Positions 25,683-33,914 of a DNA stretch of 58,091 nt are shown in pieces (position 1 is the stretch's first letter; every line of letters starts with the position of its first letter). Under the pieces are notes generated by a model. It saw nothing but the letters and a program-made list of their open reading frames with translations. It did no database searches and was not told the origin of the DNA. Made by a program: the position numbers and the translations under genes. This DNA comes from Allocoprobacillus merdigallinarum (GTDB taxonomy: Bacteria > Bacillota_I > Bacilli_A > Erysipelotrichales > Coprobacillaceae): positions 1 through 58,091 of the forward strand of contig DWZO01000059.1 of assembly GCA_019117525.1 (NCBI GenBank), read 5' to 3'.

Positions 25683-26266
25683 TTTGACTGCTCCTTATCT
25701 ATTCTTTCTAAGTAATAAGAAAGATGTTCATGAGAATGTAATGCATCCAAGATATGATAACCATCTTTAAAATGAATACCTTGTTCCTTCATGAAATCAA
25801 CAGCCTGATTAAAATCTTTTCTGCCTGATAATGTTAAAGCAATAAAACTATAAACTGAACCATCATAAGTATGAATATTAAACCAAACATCATAACCAAT
25901 AGCACCAAAAGGTGCTCTAGGCACTTTCGCATATGTGACAGCAATATAATCTATCTGATCCAAATTGATAACAACTTGATATGGAAAACGTTTTGCTACA
26001 AAAAGTTGTTGATAAAATGTTAAAATTTTATCAATACCTTTTGAATAATTAGTAAATTTTAAAGTCTGAGTATCTATTTCCCACATCAGTTCACTACATG
26101 CTGCCTCTGGAAAGATAACAAAAATACTTAAAAAAATGATTACAATACCAGCATAATTCATTCCTTCCCAAGGTGTAAAAATATAAATTGCAACTCCTAA
26201 GAGTGAGTAAAAAGTTGATAATAAAATTGCCGTTAATATTGACGGTTTACCAACAACATACTTCAT
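25679..26266 (-). CDS. Two-helix membrane protein of unknown function
   Basis: I do not recognise a named family. The 195-residue protein has two membrane helices close together (about 10-30 and 38-56) followed by a soluble domain of about 135 residues rich in beta strands. This layout resembles membrane proteins with a cytoplasmic PH-like domain. GAGGTGATG precedes the ATG, 14 nt after the 97-residue gene. It overlaps the LytTR gene by four bases, so the pair is probably functionally linked. Confidence 0.6.
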   Translation of the reverse strand: MKYVVGKPSILTAILLSTFYSLLGVAIYIFTPWEGMNYAGIVIIFLSIFVIFPEAACSELMWEIDTQTLKFTNYSKGIDKILTFYQQLFVAKRFPYQVVINLDQIDYIAVTYAKVPRAPFGAIGYDVWFNIHTYDGSVYSFIALTLSGRKDFNQAVDFMKEQGIHFKDGYHILDALHSHEHLSYYLERIDKEQSK

Positions 26267-26280
26267 AAGTCATCACCTCT

Positions 26281-26574
26281 TTAAAATATCATTCTAAATA
26301 ATTCATTATTAGCATTTATAACATCAATTGTATCTTCATTACACTTTAAGTGCTTCATTAAAAATTGTTTAATATCTTCCTTAGATAAAGATGACCACCC
26401 TCTTACTGCTTTTTTCCCATAATAATTCCATTTCCTAATTTGATTAAGTATTTCCCAAGAAATATTTTTCTCATCCTTAAATATGATAAAATAATCAAAT
26501 TCAATATTTTTATCCAAATGTAATTGAAATGTTCCAAGAAATGGTTTTAACTTTGATAACATCGCCTTTAACAT
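26281..26574 (-). CDS. Hypothetical 97-residue protein
   Basis: There is no recognised domain. The protein is soluble, Lys-rich and ends in NNELFRMIF. A strong AGGAGGGAGGAATC ribosome binding site and a promoter just upstream support its expression as the first gene of the LytTR cassette. The short N-terminal half looks like two beta strands followed by a helix (SWEILNQIRKWNYYG). Confidence 0.55.
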   Translation of the reverse strand: MLKAMLSKLKPFLGTFQLHLDKNIEFDYFIIFKDEKNISWEILNQIRKWNYYGKKAVRGWSSLSKEDIKQFLMKHLKCNEDTIDVINANNELFRMIF

Positions 26575-26598
26575 GATTCCTCCCTCCTTTCACTTTTC

Positions 26599-26626
26599 AT
26601 TTTATGCCTTTTTATACCATTGTAAA
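26599..26626 (-). promoter_or_regulatory. Promoter of the LytTR cassette
   Basis: On the minus strand TTTACA (26621-26626) and TAAAAT (26599-26604) are separated by 16 nt, just upstream of the 97-residue gene. Confidence 0.6.
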
Positions 26627-26714
26627 TAGATATGACACCAACGACATCTTATAGACTTATTCTACTTTATTTTATGGTTGAAATCATTTATAATTTGTTG
26701 TGAGGTAAAATATT

Positions 26715-27224
26715 ATGGATAGAAAAGAAAAAATTATTGAAGAAATCAAAAAAAGCAATAAGCCTATATCAGCATCTACACTGGCAAAAAAACTTGGCGT
26801 TTCCAGACAAATCATTGTCGGTGATGTGGCATTAATACGTGCCAGTGGAACCAATATTATTGCGACACCAAGAGGTTATATATTAGATTCTAAACAACAA
26901 AATCAAACTTATACCATTGCGGTCAATCACTCTCAAGAACAAATGGCTGATGAATTATATACGATTGTGGATTTGGGTGGATGTGCTATTGATGTTATTG
27001 TGGATCATCCTGTCTATGGACAACTCACTGGTAAATTACATTTATCATCTCGTTATGATGTTGATCAATTTATAAAAAAAGTCAATAACAATCAGGCTAA
27101 ACCTTTAAGTCAGTTAACTGATGGTTTGCATTTACACACGATTCAATGTCCAAATGAAGACACATATCAACGTATTGTCAGTGCATTAGATGAAAAAGGA
27201 TATTTATTTAAGAAGGAGATTTAA
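26715..27224 (+). CDS. niaR: Niacin-responsive transcriptional repressor
   Basis: NiaR represses NAD synthesis and niacin uptake genes when nicotinic acid is bound. The 169-residue protein has an N-terminal winged helix (ISASTLAKKLGVSRQIIVGDVALIR at about 18-42) and a C-terminal 3H domain with conserved histidines (VNHSQEQMADELY, VDHPVYGQL, LHLHTIQCP). It is directly followed by a niacin transporter under a matching operator, so the assignment is firm. Its stop codon lies inside a terminator hairpin, so niaX is transcribed separately. Confidence 0.92.
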   Translation: MDRKEKIIEEIKKSNKPISASTLAKKLGVSRQIIVGDVALIRASGTNIIATPRGYILDSKQQNQTYTIAVNHSQEQMADELYTIVDLGGCAIDVIVDHPVYGQLTGKLHLSSRYDVDQFIKKVNNNQAKPLSQLTDGLHLHTIQCPNEDTYQRIVSALDEKGYLFKKEI

Positions 27225-27238
27225 TTCTTCTTTTTTTA
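27210..27238 (+). terminator. Terminator overlapping the niaR stop codon
   Basis: AAGAAG (27210-27215) pairs with CTTCTT (27227-27232) and is followed by T's. The TAA stop (27222-27224) lies in the loop. Confidence 0.7.
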
Positions 27239-27266
27239 TTGACACATTTTCTTTTTTGAATATAAT
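27239..27266 (+). promoter_or_regulatory. niaX promoter
   Basis: TTGACA (27239-27244) and TATAAT (27261-27266), both consensus, are separated by 16 nt. The -35 box overlaps a GACACAT half-site like those in the operator downstream. Confidence 0.85.
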
Positions 27267-27276
27267 AAGTCATAAC

Positions 27277-27292
27277 ATGTGTCTTGACACAT
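27277..27292. promoter_or_regulatory. NiaR operator
   Basis: ATGTGTC-TT-GACACAT is a perfect 7+2+7 palindrome placed at or just after the predicted niaX transcription start. It matches the GTGTC/GACAC type of site described for NiaR. Binding here would block initiation or early elongation. Confidence 0.8.
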
Positions 27293-27316
27293 TAATTGAC
27301 AAGGAGATGTAGAAAT

Positions 27317-27892
27317 ATGAAATCACATAAACATATGCAAGTACTCGTTTTAGCTTCATTATTAATTGCTGTAGGAACAGTCATTCCTATGTTAATGCCT
27401 AAAATTATTGTTGGACCAATGTCTTTTACCTTAGCTTCACATGTTGCGGTCATGATTGCCATCTTTATTAGTCCAGCTGTAGCCATTGCTGTTGCTTTAG
27501 GTACAACACTTGGTTTCTTTATGGCAGGTTTCCCATTTGTTGTTGTCATGAGAGCTCTTACTCATGTCATTTGGGCTTATTTAGGTGCAAAATATGCGCA
27601 AAAGAATCCACAAATTTTTGAAAAACCAATCAAAACATTACAGTTTAATATTGTGATTGCATTGATTCATGCCATTGGAGAAATGATTATTGTAATTCCT
27701 TTCTATTATGGAAATGGGATGGATATCCAAATGTTCTGTTATATGATTTTTGGTTTAGTAGGATTAGGAACTATTATTCACAGCTCTATTGATTTTTGTA
27801 TCACTCTTCCTGTATGGAAGGCTTTAAGTCAAAGCAGAGTTATCACTGGTGTTTCACAAGTGAAGAAAATCAATCTCATTAAAAACGCATAA
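27317..27892 (+). CDS. niaX: Niacin ECF transporter, substrate-binding (S) component
   Basis: NiaX is the membrane S component that captures nicotinate or nicotinamide and docks with a shared energising module encoded elsewhere. The 191-residue protein has about six hydrophobic segments and the typical opening QVLVLASLLIAVGTVIP. I chose ATG 27317 (MKSHKHMQ), 11 nt after AAGGAG. The frame upstream would start before the ribosome binding site. The NiaR operator and neighbouring niaR support the niacin assignment. Confidence 0.87.
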   Translation: MKSHKHMQVLVLASLLIAVGTVIPMLMPKIIVGPMSFTLASHVAVMIAIFISPAVAIAVALGTTLGFFMAGFPFVVVMRALTHVIWAYLGAKYAQKNPQIFEKPIKTLQFNIVIALIHAIGEMIIVIPFYYGNGMDIQMFCYMIFGLVGLGTIIHSSIDFCITLPVWKALSQSRVITGVSQVKKINLIKNA

Positions 27893-27896
27893 AAAT

Positions 27897-27926
27897 AAGC
27901 ATATAATCATTGAAGGTTATATGCTT
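27897..27926. terminator. Bidirectional terminator between niaX and rnmV
   Basis: AAGCATATAA (27897-27906) and TTATATGCTT (27917-27926) form a perfect 10-bp stem between the convergent genes. The rnmV stop codon is in the loop. Confidence 0.88.
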
Positions 27927-28443
27927 TTAATTTATTAAGAATATCTTGTTTTGTAATGGATGCCATATTTAATCTTTTGAATAATGTTTTCGCATTTCCA
28001 TAACCTAGATGAAACAAATCATAGATAGCTAATCTTTTTTGTTTATCACCAATAATATCTAAAGAAATAAATTCTTCCCATGTCAATGACTGACTTTCTT
28101 TAGAAAAGCTCACAACATTTTCTAAAGCCTGTATAATGGCTTCTTCTCTTGCTTCAGCAATCCCCAATTTCTTTTTCCCAATAGCATCTTTTTTATCTAC
28201 AAAAGCTTGCTTAACATGAGGAACTCTTTCCATAATCATATTTCGAATGCGCATACCAGGATAATCAGGATCAGTCAAAATAATAACTCCTCTTGTTTTT
28301 TCTAATTCCTCAATCAAGTCCAATGTTGCTTCATCTAAAGCTAAACCATGTGTTTCTATTGTATCTGCATCAAATAATTTTTGAATCACTGCTGTGTCTG
28401 TTTTTCCTTCTACAACAATCACTTCTTTGATCTTTTTCTTCAT
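27907..28443 (-). CDS. rnmV: Ribonuclease M5
   Basis: RnmV matures 5S rRNA by cutting both sides of the precursor stem, with help from ribosomal protein L18. The 178-residue protein is a Toprim enzyme: the catalytic glutamate is in IVVEGKTDTAVI near the start, and the aspartates are in ILTDPDYPGMRIRN at about 56-69. In Bacillus it lies between yabE and ksgA; here it has moved about 4 kb away from rsmA and has its own promoter. Confidence 0.92.
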   Translation of the reverse strand: MKKKIKEVIVVEGKTDTAVIQKLFDADTIETHGLALDEATLDLIEELEKTRGVIILTDPDYPGMRIRNMIMERVPHVKQAFVDKKDAIGKKKLGIAEAREEAIIQALENVVSFSKESQSLTWEEFISLDIIGDKQKRLAIYDLFHLGYGNAKTLFKRLNMASITKQDILNKLKAYNLQ

Positions 28444-28465
28444 TCTTCTTCACCATATTCATTAT

Positions 28466-28494
28466 ACTATATTTTTATTATTTTTCATTGTCAA
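28466..28494 (-). promoter_or_regulatory. rnmV promoter
   Basis: On the minus strand TTGACA (28489-28494) and TATAGT (28466-28471) are separated by 17 nt. Its -35 box overlaps that of the divergent promoter. Confidence 0.65.
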
Positions 28495-28517
28495 TAAAGC
28501 ACTTTTATCAGTATAAT
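28488..28517 (+). promoter_or_regulatory. Promoter of the YjjG-like gene
   Basis: TTGTCA (28488-28493) and TATAAT (28512-28517) are separated by 18 nt. The -35 box uses the same bases as the rnmV -35 box on the other strand. Confidence 0.65.
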
Positions 28518-28539
28518 ATGGTGACAAGGGGTTGATATC

Positions 28540-29223
28540 ATGAAAAAATATAAATATTTGTTATTTGATGTAGATGGAACTTTGTTAGATTTCAACAAAG
28601 CAGAAGAACAGGCACTTATCAATACATTTCAAAAATATAATATTGTCCTTACTGAACAGATGAATCAAAGATATGAACAAATCAATAAACAGTTATGGGA
28701 AGATTTTGAGAATGGACTCATTGATAAAAAAACAATTGTTTATACACGTTTTGTACAGTTATTTCAAGAATTTGGCATTGATGAAGATGGCATTGCTTTT
28801 GAAGATGACTATCAGGATGCCTTAGGTGAAGGATATTTTCTTTTACCTCATGCTAGAGATATACTTGAAAAGCTTTATCAAAAATATCCATTATACGTTG
28901 TAACAAATGGTGTATCTAAAACTCAATATAGTCGTTTAAAAGGAACACGTATTGATCAGTATTTTCAAGATATTTTTGTATCAGAAGATATTGGTTATCA
29001 AAAACCAACTCGAGAATACTTTGATTACTGCTTTAAAAAGATGAAAAACATAGATTTAGATCAAACTTTAATTATTGGCGATTCTCTATCTAGTGATATC
29101 CAAGGTGGTATCAATGTAGGTATTGATACTTGCTGGTATAATCCTCATTGTATTGAAGAGCCTCAGGATATGAATATCACCTATATCATTCATGATTTAA
29201 AAGATTTGCTGGACTTATTATAG
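28540..29223 (+). CDS. YjjG-family HAD nucleotidase
   Basis: This 227-residue HAD hydrolase matches the YjjG family, which removes phosphate from noncanonical or toxic pyrimidine nucleoside monophosphates. Motif I is LFDVDGTLLDF, motif II VVTNG at about 125, motif III the lysine in QKPTREYF, and motif IV IIGDSLSSDIQGG. A helical C1 cap lies between motifs I and II. It is a single gene with its own promoter and terminator. Another HAD specificity cannot be excluded. Confidence 0.82.
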   Translation: MKKYKYLLFDVDGTLLDFNKAEEQALINTFQKYNIVLTEQMNQRYEQINKQLWEDFENGLIDKKTIVYTRFVQLFQEFGIDEDGIAFEDDYQDALGEGYFLLPHARDILEKLYQKYPLYVVTNGVSKTQYSRLKGTRIDQYFQDIFVSEDIGYQKPTREYFDYCFKKMKNIDLDQTLIIGDSLSSDIQGGINVGIDTCWYNPHCIEEPQDMNITYIIHDLKDLLDLL

Positions 29224-29229
29224 TTGAAG

Positions 29230-29258
29230 CTTACAGCGTGATGCTGTAAGTTTTTTTA
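29230..29258 (+). terminator. Terminator of the YjjG-like gene
   Basis: CTTACAGC (29230-29237) pairs perfectly with GCTGTAAG (29243-29250) and is followed by seven T's. Confidence 0.92.
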
Positions 29259-29288
29259 TCATCAAATCATCACATCATAATGCCATAT

Positions 29289-29314
29289 AAAAAGTCCTGT
29301 ATTTCTACAAGACT
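29289..29314 (-). terminator. Terminator of the lipoprotein gene
   Basis: A 9-bp stem (29293-29301 with 29306-29314, one G-U) with a 4-nt loop is followed by T's on the minus strand. Confidence 0.85.
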
Positions 29315-29321
29315 CATACAT

Positions 29322-29768
29322 TTATTTTAAATTTCTAAAAACATCTAATACATCTTCTGATAGACCATCTGACACAATAACCATATGATCATTCACTTCT
29401 ACTTTTTTCTTATCATCACCAATTGTCTTTTCACTCATAATACGATTGAATTCATCACCATCTTCATAACGATACACATCAATGTTTCCATTATCTGTTA
29501 CATAGCGATATCCTTCTACACCACCAACACTTGTTGCATCTAATACATTCTTAGATGAATAAGTAATATTTCCTTCCTTAAGTCCATTTTCAAATCGCGT
29601 ATACCAATCATCTGTTTGATTCATTGTCGTATTATTGTTGTTGTTTTCATTTTCTGTGACATTTTCAGTTGAACGATTGTTATTTGCTGTATCGTTTGGT
29701 GTATCTGTCTGACTGCTACATCCAGTAAAGAATGACATACATAAAAGCAAAACTAAAATTTTCTTCAT
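29322..29768 (-). CDS. Small secreted lipoprotein of unknown function
   Basis: The 148-residue protein has a short signal peptide ending in FTGC (lipidated C17), an Asn/Thr/Glu-rich linker to about residue 55, and a compact folded domain of about 90 residues (DDWYTRFENGLKEGNITY onward). I do not recognise the domain. GGAGGTAAGAAT precedes the ATG. It lies 76 nt after the pip-like gene on the same strand with no clear terminator between, so the two may be co-transcribed. Confidence 0.65.
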   Translation of the reverse strand: MKKILVLLLCMSFFTGCSSQTDTPNDTANNNRSTENVTENENNNNNTTMNQTDDWYTRFENGLKEGNITYSSKNVLDATSVGGVEGYRYVTDNGNIDVYRYEDGDEFNRIMSEKTIGDDKKKVEVNDHMVIVSDGLSEDVLDVFRNLK

Positions 29769-29844
29769 ATTCTTACCTCCACATTCATATCATGGACAAA
29801 GAATAAAGAAATATACATGATTCAATCTTAATATGTTATTATTT

Positions 29845-32292
29845 TTAGTCATTAACCTTTTCAAACGCCTGTGGAATAAGATGCTGATCTTTTTTATTTT
29901 TAAAGCGATAATAAAGAATTGTTAGAAATGAACAAATGATTAATATTCCTATAAAAATCATCATTTCATTTGTTATTGACATATTTGTCATACTAATCAC
30001 TTTTCTAAAGCCATTTACACTATAAGTATAAGGAACGAATGGATGAATAAGTTTATAAAATATTCCTGATGTTTCTAAAGGATATGTTCCTGCAGAACCA
30101 CCGAGATTGATAATCATAAACACAAGCAATAAAAATTCTCCAATATAACCTGTCGTTAATGATAATAACATAACAAGTGACATAAATGCTGCAGAAACAA
30201 TAATTGCGAAAAGATATGTCATCAATAATTGTTGAGGTTCAAAACCACATATCCACCTCAAACTTGTAATTAAAACGATTGCTGCTAATGTAGAAATACT
30301 ATAAATAACAGAGGCTTTTGATAACCAATACTTAAATGGTGATGAAGCTTGATTTATACCTTCTCTGATTGGATACATCAATGTCAAAGCCAGTGCAGCA
30401 ACATATAATGCTACGCTCATCATATAGGGTGCCATCGCATGCCCATTATTTTCTACAACTGAAATTTCTTGATGTGATGTCTCTACAGGAGCTGACATCA
30501 TATCTAAAGTCTTATCATCGATATCAAGACTTGCTTTTTTTACACCATCAGCTAAACTTTCATCTAAAGTTTCGAGTCCATTTTGTAATGTCTGTAAACC
30601 TGAACCCAATGTTTGAGAGCCATCACTTAACTGTTGTGATCCATCTTTGATTTGGGTAGAACCGTCACTTAACTTAGCAGAGCCGCTTATTAATGCATCA
30701 TTATTTGATACGATTTTTGAAGTTCCTTCATATAATGCTTTTACTCCTTGATCTAATTGTTGAATGCCATCGATAAGTGCTGGTGTCTGTTTTTGAAGAG
30801 CTAATAGCCCTCGATTCATTTGTTGACCCCCATCTAATAACGCTTGACTTTGACTATTCAGTGTTTCTAAGCCACCATAGACTTGTGTTACACCGTTCAT
30901 ATAAGTTTCAAAGCCAGGTTTCAATGTTTCTTCTACTGAATTATTTAAAGATTCTAATCCTGTTTGTACTTTTTGACTTCCTGCTTCTAATTTCTGTGTA
31001 TTCTCATAAACTTGTGTTAATCCTGAACTTAATTGATTGATTGCTTCTTGATTTCCACTTGTGACAGTTTTTACCAATTCTGTATATGAATAATGCGTTA
31101 ATAAATATTGAGCAGTTTGATTATCCTTAGCGATAAGATTAGCTTCATCCATGCTCAATGACCTATTCATCCATGTCTGAGCAATCATTGGATTTTCAGT
31201 AAGTATTTGATTTAATAATGTTGTTGCCTGATTCAAAGAATCATTTGCTTGATTTGCTGAAGATATTTTATTCATATTATCAGATGATAAATTATTTTTT
31301 AATTGTTGATCCAACTGTGTTAAGCCTTGTAAGACTTGCTTATTTCCATCAACAAGCTGATGAACACCTTGATTGAGGCTATCTATTCCATTATTTAATG
31401 CTTCATTGTTTTCAATAAGTTTCTGTGTCCCCTGATAAGTTTGTAAAACACCATCTGTATATTTTTGGAGACCTTCATTCAATGAAGAAGAACCCGTTGC
31501 AAGCTGTTGAACACCATCATTTAATGGTTTTGTTGAATCATTGAATGTATCTAAACCTGTTTTTAAGGAATAAACGCCATCATGAACAGTCAATACACCA
31601 TCTGTATAATCTTTTAACCCCTGGCTAAGTGTTTGAACACCATCATCAAATGTTAATGAACTGCTTGCTAAAACTTGGAGATTATCTGAAATAAGTTGAT
31701 TTCCATCTGTTAATTGTTGCGAACCATCTACTAGTTGACTCGTTCCATCCTGTGCTTCTTTCAATCCATCTGTTAATGTTCCCACTTGTTCAAAGATAGT
31801 TTTCGCATATGTTTTCGTTACTGTTTGAGAAACTTCTTCTTTTATTTTTTCAATAGCTGAATCATCCATCTTTGAAGCAATATAATTACTTCCTGGATTT
31901 GTTATATATTGAAGTTTCATCTTTTGTGGTTGTTGATCTAAAAGCGTCGTTGCATTTTTTGAAAAATCTTCAGGAATACTTATAATCATATAATATTGAC
32001 CGTTCTTTAAACCATCCTGTGCTTTTCCTTCATCTACACATTGAAAATTCATACTTTGATTCTCTTGCAGACGATCAACCAATTCTTCTCCTACATTCAA
32101 AGTTGAATTCCCATAATCAACCGCTTGATCATGGTTGACTACAGCAACTGGTATTTTATCCGTATTTCCGTAAGGATCCCACATTGACCCTAAAAAGATA
32201 CACGCATATAAACTTGGAATCAAAATGATTGCAACCAGTACAACTTTTATCCAAGTGTGATGAAAAATATTTTTCCATTCTTGCTTAAGCAT
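29845..32292 (-). CDS. YhgE/Pip-family membrane protein
   Basis: The 815-residue protein has the YhgE/Pip layout. An N-terminal membrane helix (about 15-36) is followed by a short conserved external domain (PVAVVNHDQAV). A long helical stalk of Gln/Leu/Asp-Gly heptads (QLxDGxxxL, about 175-610) comes next, and then about five C-terminal membrane helices of the ABC-2 type. Relatives include the Lactococcus phage-infection protein Pip and type VII secretion-associated proteins. The promoter carries a palindrome between this gene and a divergent Rrf2 regulator, which probably controls it. Confidence 0.85.
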   Translation of the reverse strand: MLKQEWKNIFHHTWIKVVLVAIILIPSLYACIFLGSMWDPYGNTDKIPVAVVNHDQAVDYGNSTLNVGEELVDRLQENQSMNFQCVDEGKAQDGLKNGQYYMIISIPEDFSKNATTLLDQQPQKMKLQYITNPGSNYIASKMDDSAIEKIKEEVSQTVTKTYAKTIFEQVGTLTDGLKEAQDGTSQLVDGSQQLTDGNQLISDNLQVLASSSLTFDDGVQTLSQGLKDYTDGVLTVHDGVYSLKTGLDTFNDSTKPLNDGVQQLATGSSSLNEGLQKYTDGVLQTYQGTQKLIENNEALNNGIDSLNQGVHQLVDGNKQVLQGLTQLDQQLKNNLSSDNMNKISSANQANDSLNQATTLLNQILTENPMIAQTWMNRSLSMDEANLIAKDNQTAQYLLTHYSYTELVKTVTSGNQEAINQLSSGLTQVYENTQKLEAGSQKVQTGLESLNNSVEETLKPGFETYMNGVTQVYGGLETLNSQSQALLDGGQQMNRGLLALQKQTPALIDGIQQLDQGVKALYEGTSKIVSNNDALISGSAKLSDGSTQIKDGSQQLSDGSQTLGSGLQTLQNGLETLDESLADGVKKASLDIDDKTLDMMSAPVETSHQEISVVENNGHAMAPYMMSVALYVAALALTLMYPIREGINQASSPFKYWLSKASVIYSISTLAAIVLITSLRWICGFEPQQLLMTYLFAIIVSAAFMSLVMLLSLTTGYIGEFLLLVFMIINLGGSAGTYPLETSGIFYKLIHPFVPYTYSVNGFRKVISMTNMSITNEMMIFIGILIICSFLTILYYRFKNKKDQHLIPQAFEKVND

Positions 32293-32332
32293 AAAATTCC
32301 TTCTTTCTTTTCATCTTTAGATATTTATTATC

Positions 32333-32353
32333 CATAGATATATAATATCTATG
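32333..32353. promoter_or_regulatory. Palindromic operator over the pip-like transcription start
   Basis: CATAGATAT-ATA-ATATCTATG is a perfect 9+3+9 dyad. It spans the predicted start of the minus-strand promoter at 32358-32385, and lies between the pip-like gene and the divergent Rrf2 gene. Confidence 0.65.
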
Positions 32354-32357
32354 AAAT

Positions 32358-32385
32358 ATTATATAAATTTATACATATTTGTCAA
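32358..32385 (-). promoter_or_regulatory. Promoter of the pip-like gene
   Basis: On the minus strand TTGACA (32380-32385) and TATAAT (32358-32363), both consensus, are separated by 16 nt. Confidence 0.85.
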
Positions 32386-32443
32386 CTCTTTTAGATACAA
32401 AGTGTTATTTTTCTGTTAAAATAAAAAAGAAGGTGATAAGGAT

Positions 32444-32872
32444 ATGAAGATTAGAAAAAGTTTTGAACAGGCTATTTGTATATTACTTTTAATTGGGGCA
32501 CAGGATAAACCTATTAAAAGTCATGAATTGAGTGAAAAACTACTTGTATCAGATTCTTATCTCAAAAAAATCACCAGACAACTTGTTGTTTCTGGCTTAA
32601 TTTCATCCATGGCAAATAAACGTGGGGGATTTGTGTTAACCAAATCATTGGATTGCATTTCTTTATTAGATATCTTTGAAGCTATGGAAGGCAAAGAAGC
32701 TTTTGTCAAGACAACACATCTGGTAGAAAAGGTTTTTGATTCTCAATTGAGAGTCAAAGAAACTGAAGACTTTATTGTTGATTATTTAAATGCAGCAGAA
32801 TGGCAATACAAAGAAAAATTAAGAGAAATCACTTTGGCTCAAATTGTGGATGCTGCACATCAAAAGGAATAA
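32444..32872 (+). CDS. Rrf2-family transcriptional regulator without cluster cysteines
   Basis: The 142-residue protein has an Rrf2-type winged helix (SHELSEKLLVSDSYLKKITRQLVVSGLI, then RGGFVLTK) and a helical dimerisation tail. The three cysteines that bind iron-sulfur clusters in IscR and NsrR are missing; only C12 and C74 or so are present, neither in the cluster position. It therefore probably senses something else, like YwnA/SaiR-type members. It is divergent from the pip-like gene and first in a unit with the M42 peptidase. Confidence 0.78.
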   Translation: MKIRKSFEQAICILLLIGAQDKPIKSHELSEKLLVSDSYLKKITRQLVVSGLISSMANKRGGFVLTKSLDCISLLDIFEAMEGKEAFVKTTHLVEKVFDSQLRVKETEDFIVDYLNAAEWQYKEKLREITLAQIVDAAHQKE

Positions 32873-32884
32873 GGAGATTATTTT

Positions 32885-33904
32885 ATGAATGCATACATAC
32901 TTTCTATTTTAAAAGATATTATGGCTATTGATAGTCCTTCTGGTTACACTAAAGAAGTTATTCAATACTGTCAAAAAGAAGCAGAAAATTTAGGCTTTGA
33001 AACAAAACTGACAAATAAAGGGAACTTACAGATATTTGTCAAAGGACAAGATGATTATACGATTGGATTTTGTGCCCATGTCGATACATTAGGATTAATG
33101 GTGAGAAGTATTAAAGATGATGGGACATTAGCTTTTACTAATGTAGGTGGCCCAATCATCCCAACTTTAGATGGGGAATATTGCCGCATTATCACAAGAG
33201 ATCATCATATTTATACAGGAACGATTCTTTCTGACTCACCTGCTGCTCATGTTTATAGTGATTCAAAAGAGAAAGAGAGAACTTGTGATACAATGCATGT
33301 ACGTATTGATGAAATGGTAAAATCAAAAGCAGATGTTCAAAAACTTGGTATTAATAATGGAGATTATATTGCGATTGATCCAAAAACAACAATTACCGAT
33401 TCTGGTTTCATCAAATCACGCTTTTTAGATGATAAAATGAGCGTTGCGATTCTTTTTGGTGTTTTAAAACATCTTTCACAAAATCATATCCAACCATTAC
33501 ATAATCTTTATTTTATGATTTCTACATTTGAAGAAGTCGGACATGGAAGCAGTTATGTTGACCATCAGGTTGATGAATTGATTGCAGTAGACATGGGATG
33601 TATTGGCAAAGACTTATCTTGCAGCGAATATGATGTCAGCATTTGCGCTAAAGATTCTAGTGGTCCTTATGATTATGATTTGACTTCAACTTTTATAGAA
33701 CTTGCTAAAGAAAAGGATTTACAATATGCTATTGATATTTATCCATTTTACAGCAGTGATGTGTCTGCTGCTTTAAGAGGTGGACAAAATATCAAAGGCG
33801 CTTTGATTGGTCCTGGTGTTCATGCTTCTCATGGTATGGAAAGAACACATATGCAAGCAGTAGAAAATACATATCAATTAATTCTTGCTTATATTAATAA
33901 ATAG
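32885..33904 (+). CDS. M42-family metallo-aminopeptidase
   Basis: M42 enzymes are tetrahedral dodecameric aminopeptidases that degrade peptides in the cytoplasm. The 339-residue protein keeps the two-metal site: FCAHVDTLG at about 62-70, SRFLDDKMS at about 178, the catalytic pair in TFEEVGHGSS at about 211-220, AVDMG, and the last histidine in GVHASHGMERTH. It starts 12 nt after the Rrf2 gene. Reported specificities in the family vary (glutamyl-, leucyl- or general aminopeptidase) and cannot be read from the sequence. Confidence 0.88.
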   Translation: MNAYILSILKDIMAIDSPSGYTKEVIQYCQKEAENLGFETKLTNKGNLQIFVKGQDDYTIGFCAHVDTLGLMVRSIKDDGTLAFTNVGGPIIPTLDGEYCRIITRDHHIYTGTILSDSPAAHVYSDSKEKERTCDTMHVRIDEMVKSKADVQKLGINNGDYIAIDPKTTITDSGFIKSRFLDDKMSVAILFGVLKHLSQNHIQPLHNLYFMISTFEEVGHGSSYVDHQVDELIAVDMGCIGKDLSCSEYDVSICAKDSSGPYDYDLTSTFIELAKEKDLQYAIDIYPFYSSDVSAALRGGQNIKGALIGPGVHASHGMERTHMQAVENTYQLILAYINK

Positions 33905-33914
33905 GAATCTCATT

